The translations under genes and the position numbers were made by a program. 64,000 nt of DNA, from NCBI RefSeq assembly GCF_029318635.1, contig NZ_CP119676.1, positions 1,749,001-1,813,000 on the forward strand, written 5' to 3'. How positions within the stretch are numbered: the first letter of the stretch is position 1; the number at the start of each line of letters is the position of its first letter. This DNA comes from Varunaivibrio sulfuroxidans (GTDB lineage: Bacteria; Pseudomonadota; Alphaproteobacteria; Rhodospirillales; Magnetovibrionaceae). Under the pieces are notes generated by a model. That model saw only the letters and a list, made by a program, of their open reading frames with translations. It was not told where the DNA came from and ran no database searches. Positions 17,473 to 26,468 of this stretch are shown here, piece after piece.

Positions 17473-19056
17473 TTAAACTTTCACGCGCCTCGATAACACG
17501 CCGCTAACCCCCACCATGGCAAGGAAAATCGCCAACACCACGGCGTTACCGTAGCGCGCGTATAGCGGGACCGCACCGACCCCTCGCGGCAGTCGACCGT
17601 CGATGACGCCTGCGCGCCCCAACGCCAAATGATGGCGCACTCTGCCGTAAGGGTCGATAATCGCGGAGATTCCCGTATTGGCGACACGCACCATCGCCAG
17701 CCCTTCCTCGACCGCGCGCATACGCGCGCTGACCAAGTGCTGATAGGGACCGCTGGTGCGCCCGTACCACGAATCGTTGGTAATATTCAACAGCCATGCC
17801 GGCCTGTCTGTGGGGTCGGTCACACGGTCGGGGAAAATCACCTCGTAACAGATCAAGGGTCCTACAGGGGGAATACCGGACATGCGCAGGGTGCGCAGCC
17901 CAGTCCCCGCAGAAAAATCTTCCTGACCCGCGGTAATTTTTTCAATCGGCAATATCCCACGAAAGGGCACATATTCTCCGAAGGGCACCAAATGCGTCTT
18001 ATCGTAGGTCGCCACGATGCGTCCGGCCCGATCGATCGCCTCAAGGCTGTTCCAGACCCGGCGCTTGCCGTCCTTGCCGATCGCGGTGCGCACGGCGCCG
18101 GTAATCAGGACCCCGCCGGGCGGGGCGGCGCGCGCGACCTCCGCCCGCACCACGGGATCGCCGTCCAGAAAATAAGGCACCGCCGTTTCCGCCCAGATCA
18201 CCGCCGTCGGCGGCGGCGTCCCCGGCGGCGGGGGGCGTCGGCTCATGGCCACCTGTTCGAGGACGTGACCGTTGCGCAGTCCCCTCACCCATTTCAAGCG
18301 TTGGGGGATATTGGGCTGCACCAGACGTAAGTGCACGCCATCGAAAAAGCGGATATGCGCCAAATCCAGCCGCAGCCATCCGGCCAGGCCCAACGCCGCC
18401 AACCCCAGCCAAGCGACGAACGCCACCGTCCGGTCGGCTCGCCGCCGGCGGGAAAAACCATAAATGGCGGGCGCCGTCGCCGCCAGGACAGTGATCATGC
18501 CCAGGCCATAAGTACCGATCCATGCCGCAGGCTGAATCATGGCGTCGGAAAAGGCCCATATAGTCCCGATCAGATTCCACGGAAAGCCGGTGAACGCCCA
18601 ACTGCGCACCCACTCGAAAGCGCCCCAAAGCGCCGCCATCCAGATCAACTGGGCGGCCGGGCCGGTCGGACGCCAGAGCCGGGCGCAAAGCCCCACCATC
18701 GCCGGAAACAAAGCCATGCCGACGGAAAATCCAACAACCGCAAACGGTATTAACCAGGCGAATTTTTGCGGATCGACCAACAGCGCGGCCGAAATCCAAT
18801 ACAGGCCGACGGCATAATGTCCGACCCCCCACCACCACCCAACGGCGAACGCCCGGCGGACCCCGGGCGCGGCGTCAAGCGCCCAGAACAACCCGACGAA
18901 CGCCACGATCAGCAGGGGGAAAAGATAAAGCGGCGGCATCGCCAGCGCCCCCGCCGCTCCGCAAACGACCAGAGCCAACCGCCGCCGCCAGGGCGGCAGA
19001 CCGACGAACCACGCACGCACCCCGACCAGGCTCATTGCGCCCATCCCGCGCGACAT
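17473..19056 (-). CDS. lnt: Apolipoprotein N-acyltransferase
   Basis: Inner-membrane enzyme of 527 residues that adds the third acyl chain to lipoproteins. The N-terminal half has about six to seven membrane segments; the periplasmic C-terminal half is a nitrilase-like domain. The catalytic Glu is in IWAETAVPYF, Lys in YDKTHLVPFGEYVPF and Cys in PLICYEVIFPD. Start: ATG at 19056, since any earlier in-frame start would run deep into corC. It follows corC by 16 bp, the conserved pairing. Confidence 0.95.
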   Translation of the reverse strand: MSRGMGAMSLVGVRAWFVGLPPWRRRLALVVCGAAGALAMPPLYLFPLLIVAFVGLFWALDAAPGVRRAFAVGWWWGVGHYAVGLYWISAALLVDPQKFAWLIPFAVVGFSVGMALFPAMVGLCARLWRPTGPAAQLIWMAALWGAFEWVRSWAFTGFPWNLIGTIWAFSDAMIQPAAWIGTYGLGMITVLAATAPAIYGFSRRRRADRTVAFVAWLGLAALGLAGWLRLDLAHIRFFDGVHLRLVQPNIPQRLKWVRGLRNGHVLEQVAMSRRPPPPGTPPPTAVIWAETAVPYFLDGDPVVRAEVARAAPPGGVLITGAVRTAIGKDGKRRVWNSLEAIDRAGRIVATYDKTHLVPFGEYVPFRGILPIEKITAGQEDFSAGTGLRTLRMSGIPPVGPLICYEVIFPDRVTDPTDRPAWLLNITNDSWYGRTSGPYQHLVSARMRAVEEGLAMVRVANTGISAIIDPYGRVRHHLALGRAGVIDGRLPRGVGAVPLYARYGNAVVLAIFLAMVGVSGVLSRRVKV

Positions 19057-19072
19057 ATCCGCTTCGCCCCGA

Positions 19073-20104
19073 TCACGACGCCTCGCGGTCCCGATCGACG
19101 CCCTGCGCCAGCGAGACCTTAACCCGTTTAATCCGCCGCGGATCGGCATCGAGAATTTCGAATTCCACCCCGGCGCGATGACGCAAAATTTCGCCCCGAA
19201 TCGGCACGCGACCCGCCAAAGAAAAGACCAAACCGCCGAGGGTGTCGAAATCCTCGCGCTCATCCTCATCGACAAACGGGCCGATGGCTTCCTCAAGGGC
19301 TTCGATATCCACCCGCGCGCTGGCGTCGATGGCGCCGTCGGCGCGCTTGAGCAGGGGCGGCGCCTCCTCGCGATCGTGCTCGTCTTCTATTTCTCCGACG
19401 ATCACCTCGACAAGATCCTCGATCGTCACCAAACCGTCGATGCCGCCATATTCATCCACCACCAACGCCAAATGGCAGCGTTTGACCCGCATTTCCAGCA
19501 ACAGTTCCAACACCTGCATCGACGGCGCAACGAACAAAACCTTGCGCAACAGATCGCCGATGGCCGCATCCTCGTCGGCGCACCCGTCGCCGCCACGAGT
19601 CAACACGTCCTTAATGTGGACCATCCCGATAACATCGTCCAAATTCGCCCGATAGACCGGATAACGCGAATGACCATGCCGGGCGACCGCCGCAATAACA
19701 TCATGCACGCGGGCCTCCGACTCGATGGCGACGATATCGGCGCGGGGAATCATCACGTCCTCGACATCGAGACCCCGGGCTTGCAGGATGTTGGAGAACA
19801 AGGCCCGTTCGTCATCCCCCATCGGCTGAGCGCTGTCTTCGTGGCGATCGATCAATTCTTCCAGGGTTTCACGCACGCCGTGTTCGCCATCGCCGCGCGC
19901 CGGCGCGAACAGGGAAATCAAGCGCCGCCATAACCCCGAACGTCCTCCAGACGCAGAAGACGGGCCATCGGTCGGCGAGGCCTGGGCATTCGAGGTCGTG
20001 GACGCCAAAGTGTCGGGGGACGCCAAAGTGTTGGGGGGCGTCGGAGTGTCGGGGGACGCCGAAGTGTCGGGGGGTGTCGGAGTGTCGGGGGGCGTGTCGG
20101 TCAT
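19073..20104 (-). CDS. corC: CorC/HlyC-type CBS-domain protein
   Basis: A 343-residue protein with two CBS domains ([13 protein letters not shown] at the start of the first; [27 protein letters not shown] in the second) and a C-terminal CorC_HlyC domain ending in [12 protein letters not shown]. The DUF21 membrane domain is absent, as in short CorC proteins linked to magnesium/cobalt efflux. The first 50 residues are a Pro/Thr/Ser/Asp repeat region ([11 protein letters not shown]-like units), encoded by imperfect repeats at about 19995-20095, and are unlikely to fold. It lies between ybeY and lnt. Confidence 0.88.
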   Translation of the reverse strand: MTDTPPDTPTPPDTSASPDTPTPPNTLASPDTLASTTSNAQASPTDGPSSASGGRSGLWRRLISLFAPARGDGEHGVRETLEELIDRHEDSAQPMGDDERALFSNILQARGLDVEDVMIPRADIVAIESEARVHDVIAAVARHGHSRYPVYRANLDDVIGMVHIKDVLTRGGDGCADEDAAIGDLLRKVLFVAPSMQVLELLLEMRVKRCHLALVVDEYGGIDGLVTIEDLVEVIVGEIEDEHDREEAPPLLKRADGAIDASARVDIEALEEAIGPFVDEDEREDFDTLGGLVFSLAGRVPIRGEILRHRAGVEFEILDADPRRIKRVKVSLAQGVDRDREAS

Positions 20105-20112
20105 CTCCTCAT

Positions 20113-20700
20113 CTATCCTTCATCGCATTGCGGATAAGGGTCGGCAATGCCCAAAGTCGCTAAAATAGCGACTTCAAGCGGCTCCATCCGGGCCGCTTGA
20201 CGTGGCGTTTCATGATCGAAACCCAACAGATGCAGCATACCATGAACCAAGAGATGACTAAAATGCGCCTCAACCGTTTTGCCCTGTTCGCGCGCCTCGC
20301 GGACCACCGTCTCCAGGGCGAGAACGATATCGCCCAACAACCACGGCATTGCATCCGAGGGAACGGCGTCGCCCATGGCGGGGAAAGACAACACGTTGGT
20401 GGGGCGGTCCTTTGCGCGCCACTGCCGGTTCAAGGCGCGAACGCCGTCGTCGTCGTTCAACACTACGCAGACTTCGCCCTGCCTCGGCGGGGCGTCGCCC
20501 CATCCCGCCCCATCACCCTCGATCGCCACGGCGGCTTTGTCCTTGAGAGCGATCGAAAACGCCGCCGACAAGGCCGCATCGGCGAGAGCGGACCAATCCG
20601 CCGGTTCGCGCTCCCAGTCCCCGGCGCGCACGACGACATCCACCTCAAGTTCGGCGGCGCCGTCTTCGACGTGGCTTGCGGGCGGCGAGGTTAAATACAC
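20113..20700 (-). CDS. ybeY: Endoribonuclease YbeY (16S rRNA maturation)
   Basis: A 195-residue single-strand-specific endoribonuclease for 16S 3'-end maturation and ribosome quality control. The zinc motif HGMLHLLGFDHE near the C-terminus and NRQWRAKDRPTNVLSFP are diagnostic. The start is uncertain: a GTG at 20700 lies two bases after the phoH stop and fits the usual N-terminal length, while in-frame ATGs further upstream (20757, 20778) would overlap phoH by 50-80 bp. The N-terminal 15 residues are poorly conserved-looking. Confidence 0.9.
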   Translation of the reverse strand: MYLTSPPASHVEDGAAELEVDVVVRAGDWEREPADWSALADAALSAAFSIALKDKAAVAIEGDGAGWGDAPPRQGEVCVVLNDDDGVRALNRQWRAKDRPTNVLSFPAMGDAVPSDAMPWLLGDIVLALETVVREAREQGKTVEAHFSHLLVHGMLHLLGFDHETPRQAARMEPLEVAILATLGIADPYPQCDEG

Positions 20701-20701
20701 G

Positions 20702-21769
20702 TTATCCGTCGGCACCGTTACGTCGGCCCCGAGGCCGCTCCTTTTCAGGCTCTTCATGGGCATAGCGCGCGCCGGCATGACGTTTCTCCTCGGCGGCGTC
20801 ATAAGCGTTGACGATGCGCGTCACCAAAGGATGACGCACGACGTCGGCGGCGGTGAAATGGGCGAAGCCGACGCCCGCCACCCCATCCAGGGTGTCGCAG
20901 GCGTCACGCAACCCGGAACGCACCCCGCGCGGCAAATCGACCTGAGACAAATCGCCGGTAATCACCATGCGCGCGTTTTCCCCCAAACGGGTCAAGAACA
21001 TCTTCATTTGCACGGCCGAGGTATTTTGCGCCTCATCCAGGATAACGAAGGCGTTGGCCAGCGTTCGCCCGCGCATGAAGGCCAGGGGGGCGACCTCGAT
21101 CTCGCCGTTCTCCAGGCGTTTGACGACCTGCTCGGCGGGCAGCATATCGTACAGGGCGTCGTATAACGGACGCAGGTAAGGATCGACCTTCTCGCGCATG
21201 TCTCCGGGCAAGAAGCCGAGCTGCTCGCCGGCTTCGACCGCCGGGCGCGACAGGATGATGCGATCGACCTCGCCGCCGACCAGCCGCTCCACCGCCTTGG
21301 CGACCGCCAGATAGGTCTTCCCGGTTCCCGCCGGACCCAATCCGAAAACCAGTTCGTTGGCGTCGATCGCGCGCAGGTAATCGGCCTGGGTCGGCGAACG
21401 CGGCGTGATGTGGCGTTTTTTGGTGCGCACCTCGATATTCAAATCGCCGACGCCACCGCCGGGAACGGAAAGACGCACGGCGGCATCGACATCGTCGGAA
21501 TCGATGGACTTACCCCGCTCCAGACGCCGGTACAACCCTTCGAAAACCTTCGCCGCCCGGGCGATGGCGTCCTCCGAACCTCTGACCGAAAGCGTATTGC
21601 CGCGGTTTTCGACATGCACGCCCAACGCCTCTTCGACCCGAGCCAGATGGGCGTTGTGCGCCCCGAAAAGCTGCACCGCGAGGGTGTTGTCCTCGAACGT
21701 CCGGCGATAAACCGCCTGCGCCGACGCCGGGCTGCGCGGGGTGGTGGATGTTTTCACGGAACGGCTCAC
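20702..21769 (-). CDS. phoH: PhoH-like ATPase
   Basis: A 355-residue PhoH/YbeZ family protein. The Walker [13 protein letters not shown] and Walker [11 protein letters not shown] motifs and the [19 protein letters not shown] region identify it; the N-terminal part is KH-like. YbeZ acts with YbeY in rRNA processing, matching the next gene. The start is a GTG at 21769 overlapping the miaB stop as GTGA. A longer in-frame reading runs into miaB and is rejected. Confidence 0.94.
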   Translation of the reverse strand: MSRSVKTSTTPRSPASAQAVYRRTFEDNTLAVQLFGAHNAHLARVEEALGVHVENRGNTLSVRGSEDAIARAAKVFEGLYRRLERGKSIDSDDVDAAVRLSVPGGGVGDLNIEVRTKKRHITPRSPTQADYLRAIDANELVFGLGPAGTGKTYLAVAKAVERLVGGEVDRIILSRPAVEAGEQLGFLPGDMREKVDPYLRPLYDALYDMLPAEQVVKRLENGEIEVAPLAFMRGRTLANAFVILDEAQNTSAVQMKMFLTRLGENARMVITGDLSQVDLPRGVRSGLRDACDTLDGVAGVGFAHFTAADVVRHPLVTRIVNAYDAAEEKRHAGARYAHEEPEKERPRGRRNGADG

Positions 21770-23175
21770 GCGCACACCTTTTTCCGGACCCCGTCCCGGT
21801 CTTCGTCCTCGACCAAAAGGCCGCCCAGGGAGTTGGCGTGACCGTCGGTAATGCGCACCGCGGCGACCCCGCCCAGCAGGCTCTTCGAAGCATCGACGAT
21901 GACCGGTTGCATATAGGGGCTGCGCCCGGCGAGCTGTCCCGCGCGTTTGCCCAAACGGTCGAACAAAATATCCATCCGACGGCCCACGCAATCGGCGTTG
22001 AAACGGCGCTGTTGCGCGTTAAGCAGATCCTGCAACCGGGTCAGGCGGGCGCCTTTGACTGGCTCTTCGACTTGCATCGCCATATCGGCGGCGGGGGTGC
22101 CTGGACGGGGGCTGTACTTGAACGAATAGGCCTGCACGAAGCCGATCTCTTCGACCAAACGATACGTATCTTCGAAATCACGATCACTTTCTCCGGGAAA
22201 GCCAACGATAAAATCGCTCGACAACGCCAGATCGGGGCGTGCCGCACGCAATTTTTCGACCAGCGCACGATAGGCGTCGGCGCCGTGGCGGCGGTTCATC
22301 GCCTTTAATATCCGATCCGACCCGGACTGTACCGGCAGATGCAGATAGGGCATCAATTGGGGAACGTCGCGATGGGCCGCGATCAGGTCATCATCGACGT
22401 CGGCGGGATATGACGTGGTGTAGCGAATGCGCGACAGCCCCTCGATCTCGGCCAGTTCGCGGACCAACCGCCCCAATCCCCATTCCCGACCATCGACGGC
22501 GCGACCGTGATAACAGTTGACGTTTTGCCCCAATAAGGTGATTTCCCGCGCCCCTCGGGCGCACAGGCGTCGCGCCTCGGCCAAAACGTCGGCGACGGGG
22601 CGGGAATATTCCGCGCCTCGGGTATAAGGCACGACACAGTAAGTGCAGAATTTGTCGCAGCCTTCCTGAATGGTCAAAAAGGCGCTGCTGGCGTCCGCGC
22701 CGGGCGTCGCCGGGCGTTCGGGTGCGACCATGTGGTCGAATTTACTCTCCTCGGGGAAATCGGTATCAAGCACCGCGCCGCCTGCACGGGCGGCGCGGGC
22801 GACCATTTCCGGCAGACGGTGATAAGCCTGCGGCCCGAACACCATGTCCACATAGGGCGCGCGGCGCACGATCTCGGCGCCTTCGGCCTGGGCTACGCAC
22901 CCGGCGACGGCGAGCACCATCGTTCCACCCTCGCTCGCCTTGCGCTGTTTGAACGCGCGCAGGCGCCCCAGATCGGAAAATACTTTCTCCGCCGCCTTTT
23001 CGCGGATATGGCAAGTATTCAAAATCACCATGTCGGCGTCGTCGGGCTGATCAACGGGGACATACCCCAAGGGAGCCAGCACATCCGCCATGCGCGCCGA
23101 ATCGTATACGTTCATCTGGCACCCGAAGGTGCGAATATACAGTTTTTTCGCCAAGGGGCGTTCGTTCCCGTTCAT
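21766..23175 (-). CDS. miaB: tRNA-2-methylthio-N6-dimethylallyladenosine synthase
   Basis: A 469-residue radical SAM methylthiotransferase that adds the 2-methylthio group to i6A37 of tRNAs. The UPF0004 cysteines (TFGCQMN, NTCHIRE, AGCVAQ), the radical SAM motif [15 protein letters not shown] and a C-terminal TRAM domain are all present. It begins the miaB-phoH-ybeY-corC-lnt run. The promoter should lie in the 433-bp gap upstream. Confidence 0.97.
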   Translation of the reverse strand: MNGNERPLAKKLYIRTFGCQMNVYDSARMADVLAPLGYVPVDQPDDADMVILNTCHIREKAAEKVFSDLGRLRAFKQRKASEGGTMVLAVAGCVAQAEGAEIVRRAPYVDMVFGPQAYHRLPEMVARAARAGGAVLDTDFPEESKFDHMVAPERPATPGADASSAFLTIQEGCDKFCTYCVVPYTRGAEYSRPVADVLAEARRLCARGAREITLLGQNVNCYHGRAVDGREWGLGRLVRELAEIEGLSRIRYTTSYPADVDDDLIAAHRDVPQLMPYLHLPVQSGSDRILKAMNRRHGADAYRALVEKLRAARPDLALSSDFIVGFPGESDRDFEDTYRLVEEIGFVQAYSFKYSPRPGTPAADMAMQVEEPVKGARLTRLQDLLNAQQRRFNADCVGRRMDILFDRLGKRAGQLAGRSPYMQPVIVDASKSLLGGVAAVRITDGHANSLGGLLVEDEDRDGVRKKVCA

Positions 23176-23608
23176 TTAAAAATTTGAAAAACCGATCCTG
23201 GAAAACCAAATCCGCCAACGCGCGGAGCCTTATCTTACGCGCGTCTCATGTCGATCTTGCGCTTGTCTCAAGGTCATGGCGAGCTCACTATTGCGGCGAA
23301 AATCCCGGATTCCAGCTGAAACCTAGCACTGCGGCCTTGCAAGTCAAGAAAAGTCGCCGCGCGAGGACGCATAAAGATCGGTTTCGGCGCCACCCCTCCG
23401 CCCGAAGCGGAGCGCATCTTCGCGCCGCCACTCCTGTACCCGGCGAGGCGGCGGGAGGGAAAGCTTAGGGCTAGGACCTAGTGGACCGACTCCGACGTTT
23501 CGCTCCCGCGAACCATCGGGCCGACCACTATCTATCTTTTTGTTGCAGTTTGATTTCTTCACACATTTGTGTCCAATTGCATCGGACTCAAATGTTAAAC
23601 TCAAACCG
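23176..23608. other. Intergenic region between miaB and fur with repeat elements
   Basis: No gene is seen in this 433-bp stretch. The half next to miaB (23176-23460) should carry its promoter but shows no clear conserved box. The other half holds a TAGTGG...CCACTA element (23479-23530), a short T-rich linker and the second copy of the 69-bp repeat running into the fur stop codon. Confidence 0.7.
23479..23530. repeat. TAGTGG/CCACTA-bounded repeat, copy 1
   Basis: A 52-bp element with TAGTGG at the left end and CCACTA at the right. It contains a 24-nt core (23492-23515) identical to 50422-50445. The core can form a small GTTTCGC/GCGAAC hairpin. It lies 13 bp from the 69-bp repeat. Confidence 0.85.
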
Positions 23609-23612
23609 CTAG
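23544..23612. repeat. 69-bp intergenic repeat, copy 2
   Basis: 68 of 69 bases match window positions 1-69. On the minus strand its first bases TAG are the fur stop codon, as in copy 1 for the DUF3501 gene. Nested inverted arms (GTTTGA/TCAAAC, ACATTTG/CAAATGT, GTCC/GGAC) predict a long imperfect hairpin in the 3' UTR. It is clearly more AT-rich than the flanking genes. Confidence 0.95.
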
Positions 23613-24055
23613 TCTTTATCTTGGGCGTCTTGGGCCGGGACGCCGTACAGTTCAAGACGATGCCCCACCAGGGTGAACCCATGCTCGTGAGCGATCTTGT
23701 CCTTTAGGGCCTCCAATTCATCGTTCAAGAACTCGATCACGCGTCCCGATTGAATATCGATCAGGTGATCGTGGTGTTCCTCGGTGGCCTCTTCGTAACG
23801 AGAACGACCGTCGCCAAAGTCGTGCTTATCCAATATCCCCGCTTCTTCGAACATACGCACCGTGCGGTACACCGTCGCAATTGAGATGTTGGGGTCGATC
23901 AGCGTAGAGCGATTGTATACCTCTTCCACGTCGGGATGATCCTTGGCGTCGGACAAAACCCGCGCGATAACCCTGCGCTGGTCGGTCATTTTCATATTTC
24001 TTTCGATGCAAAGCGCTTCGATTCGCGATATATTTTTTTCCGTTGAAGGCATCAT
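23609..24055 (-). CDS. fur: Fur-family ferric uptake or manganese regulator
   Basis: A 148-residue Fur protein. The winged helix (MTDQRRVIARVLSD, then NISIATVYRTVRMFEEAGIL) is followed by the metal-binding region EEHHDHLIDIQSGRVIEF. The C-terminal CxxC zinc pairs of E. coli Fur are missing, as in many alphaproteobacterial Fur/Mur proteins, so iron or manganese sensing cannot be told apart. ATG at 24055 with GGAAAAATC upstream is chosen; a longer in-frame reading is GC-rich noise. In related genomes fur lies near miaB and rimI; here mucR and a TusA-like gene intervene. Confidence 0.9.
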   Translation of the reverse strand: MMPSTEKNISRIEALCIERNMKMTDQRRVIARVLSDAKDHPDVEEVYNRSTLIDPNISIATVYRTVRMFEEAGILDKHDFGDGRSRYEEATEEHHDHLIDIQSGRVIEFLNDELEALKDKIAHEHGFTLVGHRLELYGVPAQDAQDKD

Positions 24056-24367
24056 GATTTTTCCATAAAGAGAGCCGTGCGCATAAAGACGGACCGACCG
24101 AACGCAATGGGGTCTCCCGTACGCGATGGGGTTTTCCGGGGGGTATCCCGGGGGTCTCCCGTGCAAGCCGTCGCGGCCACCTTACACCCCCGAGGAGAAT
24201 ACGAAAATACCCTCAACGCCCCTACGGCAAAAAACGGCCCCGCCCCATCGCGGCGCGGCGCGGTCGGAACGCCCCTAATTCCACGCGGAACGCCACACGC
24301 AGACGCCCCGCACAAGGTGGAGCGATCCACGAGGACACACACTCAAATGATGGAGCGGAAAACCGCG
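24056..24367. other. 312-bp gap between fur and mucR
   Basis: No gene is seen. It holds the fur promoter region and the mucR 3' end. A short direct repeat (GGGGTCTCCCGT, twice between 24108 and 24165) and a G/C-rich run followed on the minus strand by six Ts near 24230 are visible. The latter could be a weak mucR terminator, but the stem is poor. Confidence 0.5.
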
Positions 24368-24808
24368 TTATTTGGCGCGCGCCTTGCCGCGAGGCTTGGT
24401 GCCAAGGCCAATTTTTTTCGCCAGGGCGCTGCGATGTTTGGCATAGTTAGGCGCAACCATGGGATAGTCGACGGGCAGATTCCAACGCTCGCGATAATCT
24501 TCCGGCGTCATGTCGTAGGCCGTCTTTAAATGGCGCTTGAGCATCTTTAACTTCTTGCCATCTTCAAGACAAACGATGTAATCAGGGTATACGGATTTCT
24601 TCACGGAAACTGCAGGACGGGGCTTTTCCAATGGTTGTATTTGCCCCCCAAGGGACGACAAAGTCCCAAATATTTCCTGAATCAGTTGTGGAAGGTCGCT
24701 AACATCAACAGAATTATTACTGACATGAGCGGCGACGATTTCGGTTGTCAACTCAAGCAATTCATTGGCGTTATGATTATCGTTCATTGCGCGCACGTTC
24801 CCATGCAT
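24368..24808 (-). CDS. mucR: MucR/Ros-type zinc-finger transcriptional regulator
   Basis: A 146-residue protein of the Ros/MucR family, global alphaproteobacterial regulators that silence AT-rich promoters. DYIVCLEDGKKLKMLKRHL followed by MTPEDYRERWNLP is the family core; the usual two-cysteine zinc finger appears reduced to one Cys plus His residues. The C-terminus is basic (GTKPRGKARAK). Two starts are possible: ATG at 24808 or ATG at 24787. It is divergent from a TusA-like gene across an AT-rich 110-bp promoter region, the type of DNA MucR proteins bind. Confidence 0.9.
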   Translation of the reverse strand: MHGNVRAMNDNHNANELLELTTEIVAAHVSNNSVDVSDLPQLIQEIFGTLSSLGGQIQPLEKPRPAVSVKKSVYPDYIVCLEDGKKLKMLKRHLKTAYDMTPEDYRERWNLPVDYPMVAPNYAKHRSALAKKIGLGTKPRGKARAK

Positions 24809-24918
24809 TCTATCGGTTATTAGGGGCGACCTTTATTAAAGACCAGGCAAGCCCCATAAGAAATTTATACTGTATAGTTTATTACACGGACAAGTGAAAT
24901 TTGCAAGAAGATCAGACC

Positions 24919-25185
24919 ATGAAGACCAGAGAAAAAGAAAAAAACGAAGACGTTTTCCTGGATATTACAAATGAAATGTGTCCGATGACTTTTGTTCGGA
25001 CAAAACTTCTCTTGGAAAAAATGTCTCCCGGGGAAATTGCTCTGATTCGCCTACGTGGCGAAGAGCCTCTAAAAAATGTTCCCCGCTCGGTAACCGACCA
25101 CGGTCACACTGTCCTTTCCCTAGAGCCGGAAAAGCCGGGCCACGACGCTCTCGGGGCGTATCTTTTACGCATTAAACGCACGTAA
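24919..25185 (+). CDS. TusA/SirA-family sulfur carrier-like protein
   Basis: An 88-residue protein of the TusA family. DITNEMCPMTFVRTKLLLEKM contains the CP motif whose Cys carries persulfide in sulfur relay. A TTG 18 bases upstream is in frame, but the ATG at 24919 gives the usual length. The base composition is more AT-rich than neighbours. Its stop overlaps the end of the convergent rimI gene by 14 bp. Whether it serves tRNA thiolation or sulfur oxidation is not visible. Confidence 0.85.
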   Translation: MKTREKEKNEDVFLDITNEMCPMTFVRTKLLLEKMSPGEIALIRLRGEEPLKNVPRSVTDHGHTVLSLEPEKPGHDALGAYLLRIKRT

Positions 25186-25741
25186 TAGGTGTTTTTTTAT
25201 CGCTTCCATCAAGACTGCGGCGCATCACGACAGCATCATGAGCGCCCTCGGAATGCCGATAATATCCTGGACGTTTTCCACAATCTAAAAAACCCGCGCC
25301 ATGGTACAGCCTCTGCGCGACCACATTAACTTCAGAAACTTCTAAAAATATTTCAATTATACCGTGTTTTTTTGCTTGTTTTATACTTGCCTCCAGCAAA
25401 GCCGCGCCAACACCGCGCCAACGCGCCGAAGGCGTCACGGCAATGGTCAAAATCTCCGCCTCCTGGGCCACCATCCGGGACAAGATCATGCCCACCGGGG
25501 TGGCCTCGGGCGCTTGGAGGACCTCGGCGGGCTTGCTCGAAACCTGAATTTGGGCGACAAAACCGTATACGCCGGGACTGACCAGCAGGTCCGTGATCGC
25601 GGCGCTTGACCATGGCGCATCCCACGGTCGATCGAATGCGGCGCCGTGCACCGCGGCCATCACTTCGCCATGCGCGAATCCGGCCGGAATCACGACAATG
25701 GCGTTCCGTTCCTTGGGTATCGAACACAATAGATCTCTCAC
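25172..25741 (-). CDS. rimI: RimI-like ribosomal-protein alanine N-acetyltransferase
   Basis: A 189-residue GNAT protein. Acetyl-CoA motif TIAVTPSARWRGVGAALLEA and the following IFLEVSEVNVVAQRLYHGAGF ending in KRPGYY are RimI signatures. RimI acetylates the N-terminus of ribosomal protein S18. The usual upstream partner tsaB is not present here. The start is uncertain: GTG at 25741 gives an N-terminal extension of about 15 residues relative to typical RimI. Confidence 0.85.
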   Translation of the reverse strand: MRDLLCSIPKERNAIVVIPAGFAHGEVMAAVHGAAFDRPWDAPWSSAAITDLLVSPGVYGFVAQIQVSSKPAEVLQAPEATPVGMILSRMVAQEAEILTIAVTPSARWRGVGAALLEASIKQAKKHGIIEIFLEVSEVNVVAQRLYHGAGFLDCGKRPGYYRHSEGAHDAVVMRRSLDGSDKKTPITCV

Positions 25742-25889
25742 GAATGTCCAGACTCCACCATCGCCGGCCTGCGGCGGTCACGCTTGCCCCCGTCGGCGCG
25801 ACGACGGAAAGGGACTTCCTCCCGCGGGCGGCGTGGTTATACTGCCCTTTGTCCCTCCAATAAAGCGCCAACTTGGATACGCTCGCACC

Positions 25890-26450
25890 ATGACCCTTCC
25901 CCTGATCGAAATTTCCACCCAACACCATGACGTTGACATCGCCATCGCCTATGCGACGACAGCCAATTTTACCCACGCACCGGTTTACGCCCGCGCCGCA
26001 TGTTGGCTGCACAAAGACGCCGAGGCCCGCCTGCGTCAGACCGTCGAATTGGCCGCCGCGCAGGGTCTGCGGCTACGCATCTTCGACGCCTTCCGCCCCA
26101 GCGAGGCGCAATGGAAGCTTTGGGAGCACACCCCCGATCCCGACTTTATCGCCGACCCCCGGCGCGGTTCGCCCCATTCGCGGGGCGTCGCCATCGACCT
26201 GACGTTGCTCGACGACGGGCGCCCCCTCGACATGGGCACCGATTTCGACGCCTTCAGCCCCCGTTCGCACCACGGTAACATGGACATTTCCCCCGAGGCG
26301 CAGAAAAACCGGCTCCTTCTAATGGGTCTGATGACCACCGCCGGCTGGGATTTTTATCGCAATGAATGGTGGCACTACCAACTCTTCGACAGCCGGAGTT
26401 ACCCGGTGCTCAGCGACGATATCCTGCCGCTGTCGATGATGCGCCCGTGA
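25890..26450 (+). CDS. ddpX: D-alanyl-D-alanine dipeptidase (VanX/DdpX family)
   Basis: A 186-residue zinc dipeptidase. The metal motif SPHSRGVAIDLTL and the closing NEWWHYQL carry the zinc ligands and general base of VanX enzymes, which hydrolyse D-Ala-D-Ala. The short form fits chromosomal DdpX rather than a resistance cluster: no vanH, vanA or vanRS genes are near. No clear signal peptide, so it is probably cytoplasmic. The YejABEF importer lies 2 kb away on the other strand. Confidence 0.9.
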   Translation: MTLPLIEISTQHHDVDIAIAYATTANFTHAPVYARAACWLHKDAEARLRQTVELAAAQGLRLRIFDAFRPSEAQWKLWEHTPDPDFIADPRRGSPHSRGVAIDLTLLDDGRPLDMGTDFDAFSPRSHHGNMDISPEAQKNRLLLMGLMTTAGWDFYRNEWWHYQLFDSRSYPVLSDDILPLSMMRP

Positions 26451-26468
26451 CGGCGACACCCGGCGCCG

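Noticed and set aside
19057-19296. 80-residue N-terminal extension of lnt
   Set aside because: It lies within corC in another frame; the ATG at 19056 gives a normal Lnt.
19990-20095. Minisatellite or CRISPR-like array
   Set aside because: It is the imperfect Pro/Thr/Ser repeat coding for the CorC N-terminus; units are short and lack spacers.
25890-26450. Vancomycin-resistance vanX
   Set aside because: No vanA, vanH or regulatory genes are nearby; the protein is better read as a chromosomal DdpX-type dipeptidase.
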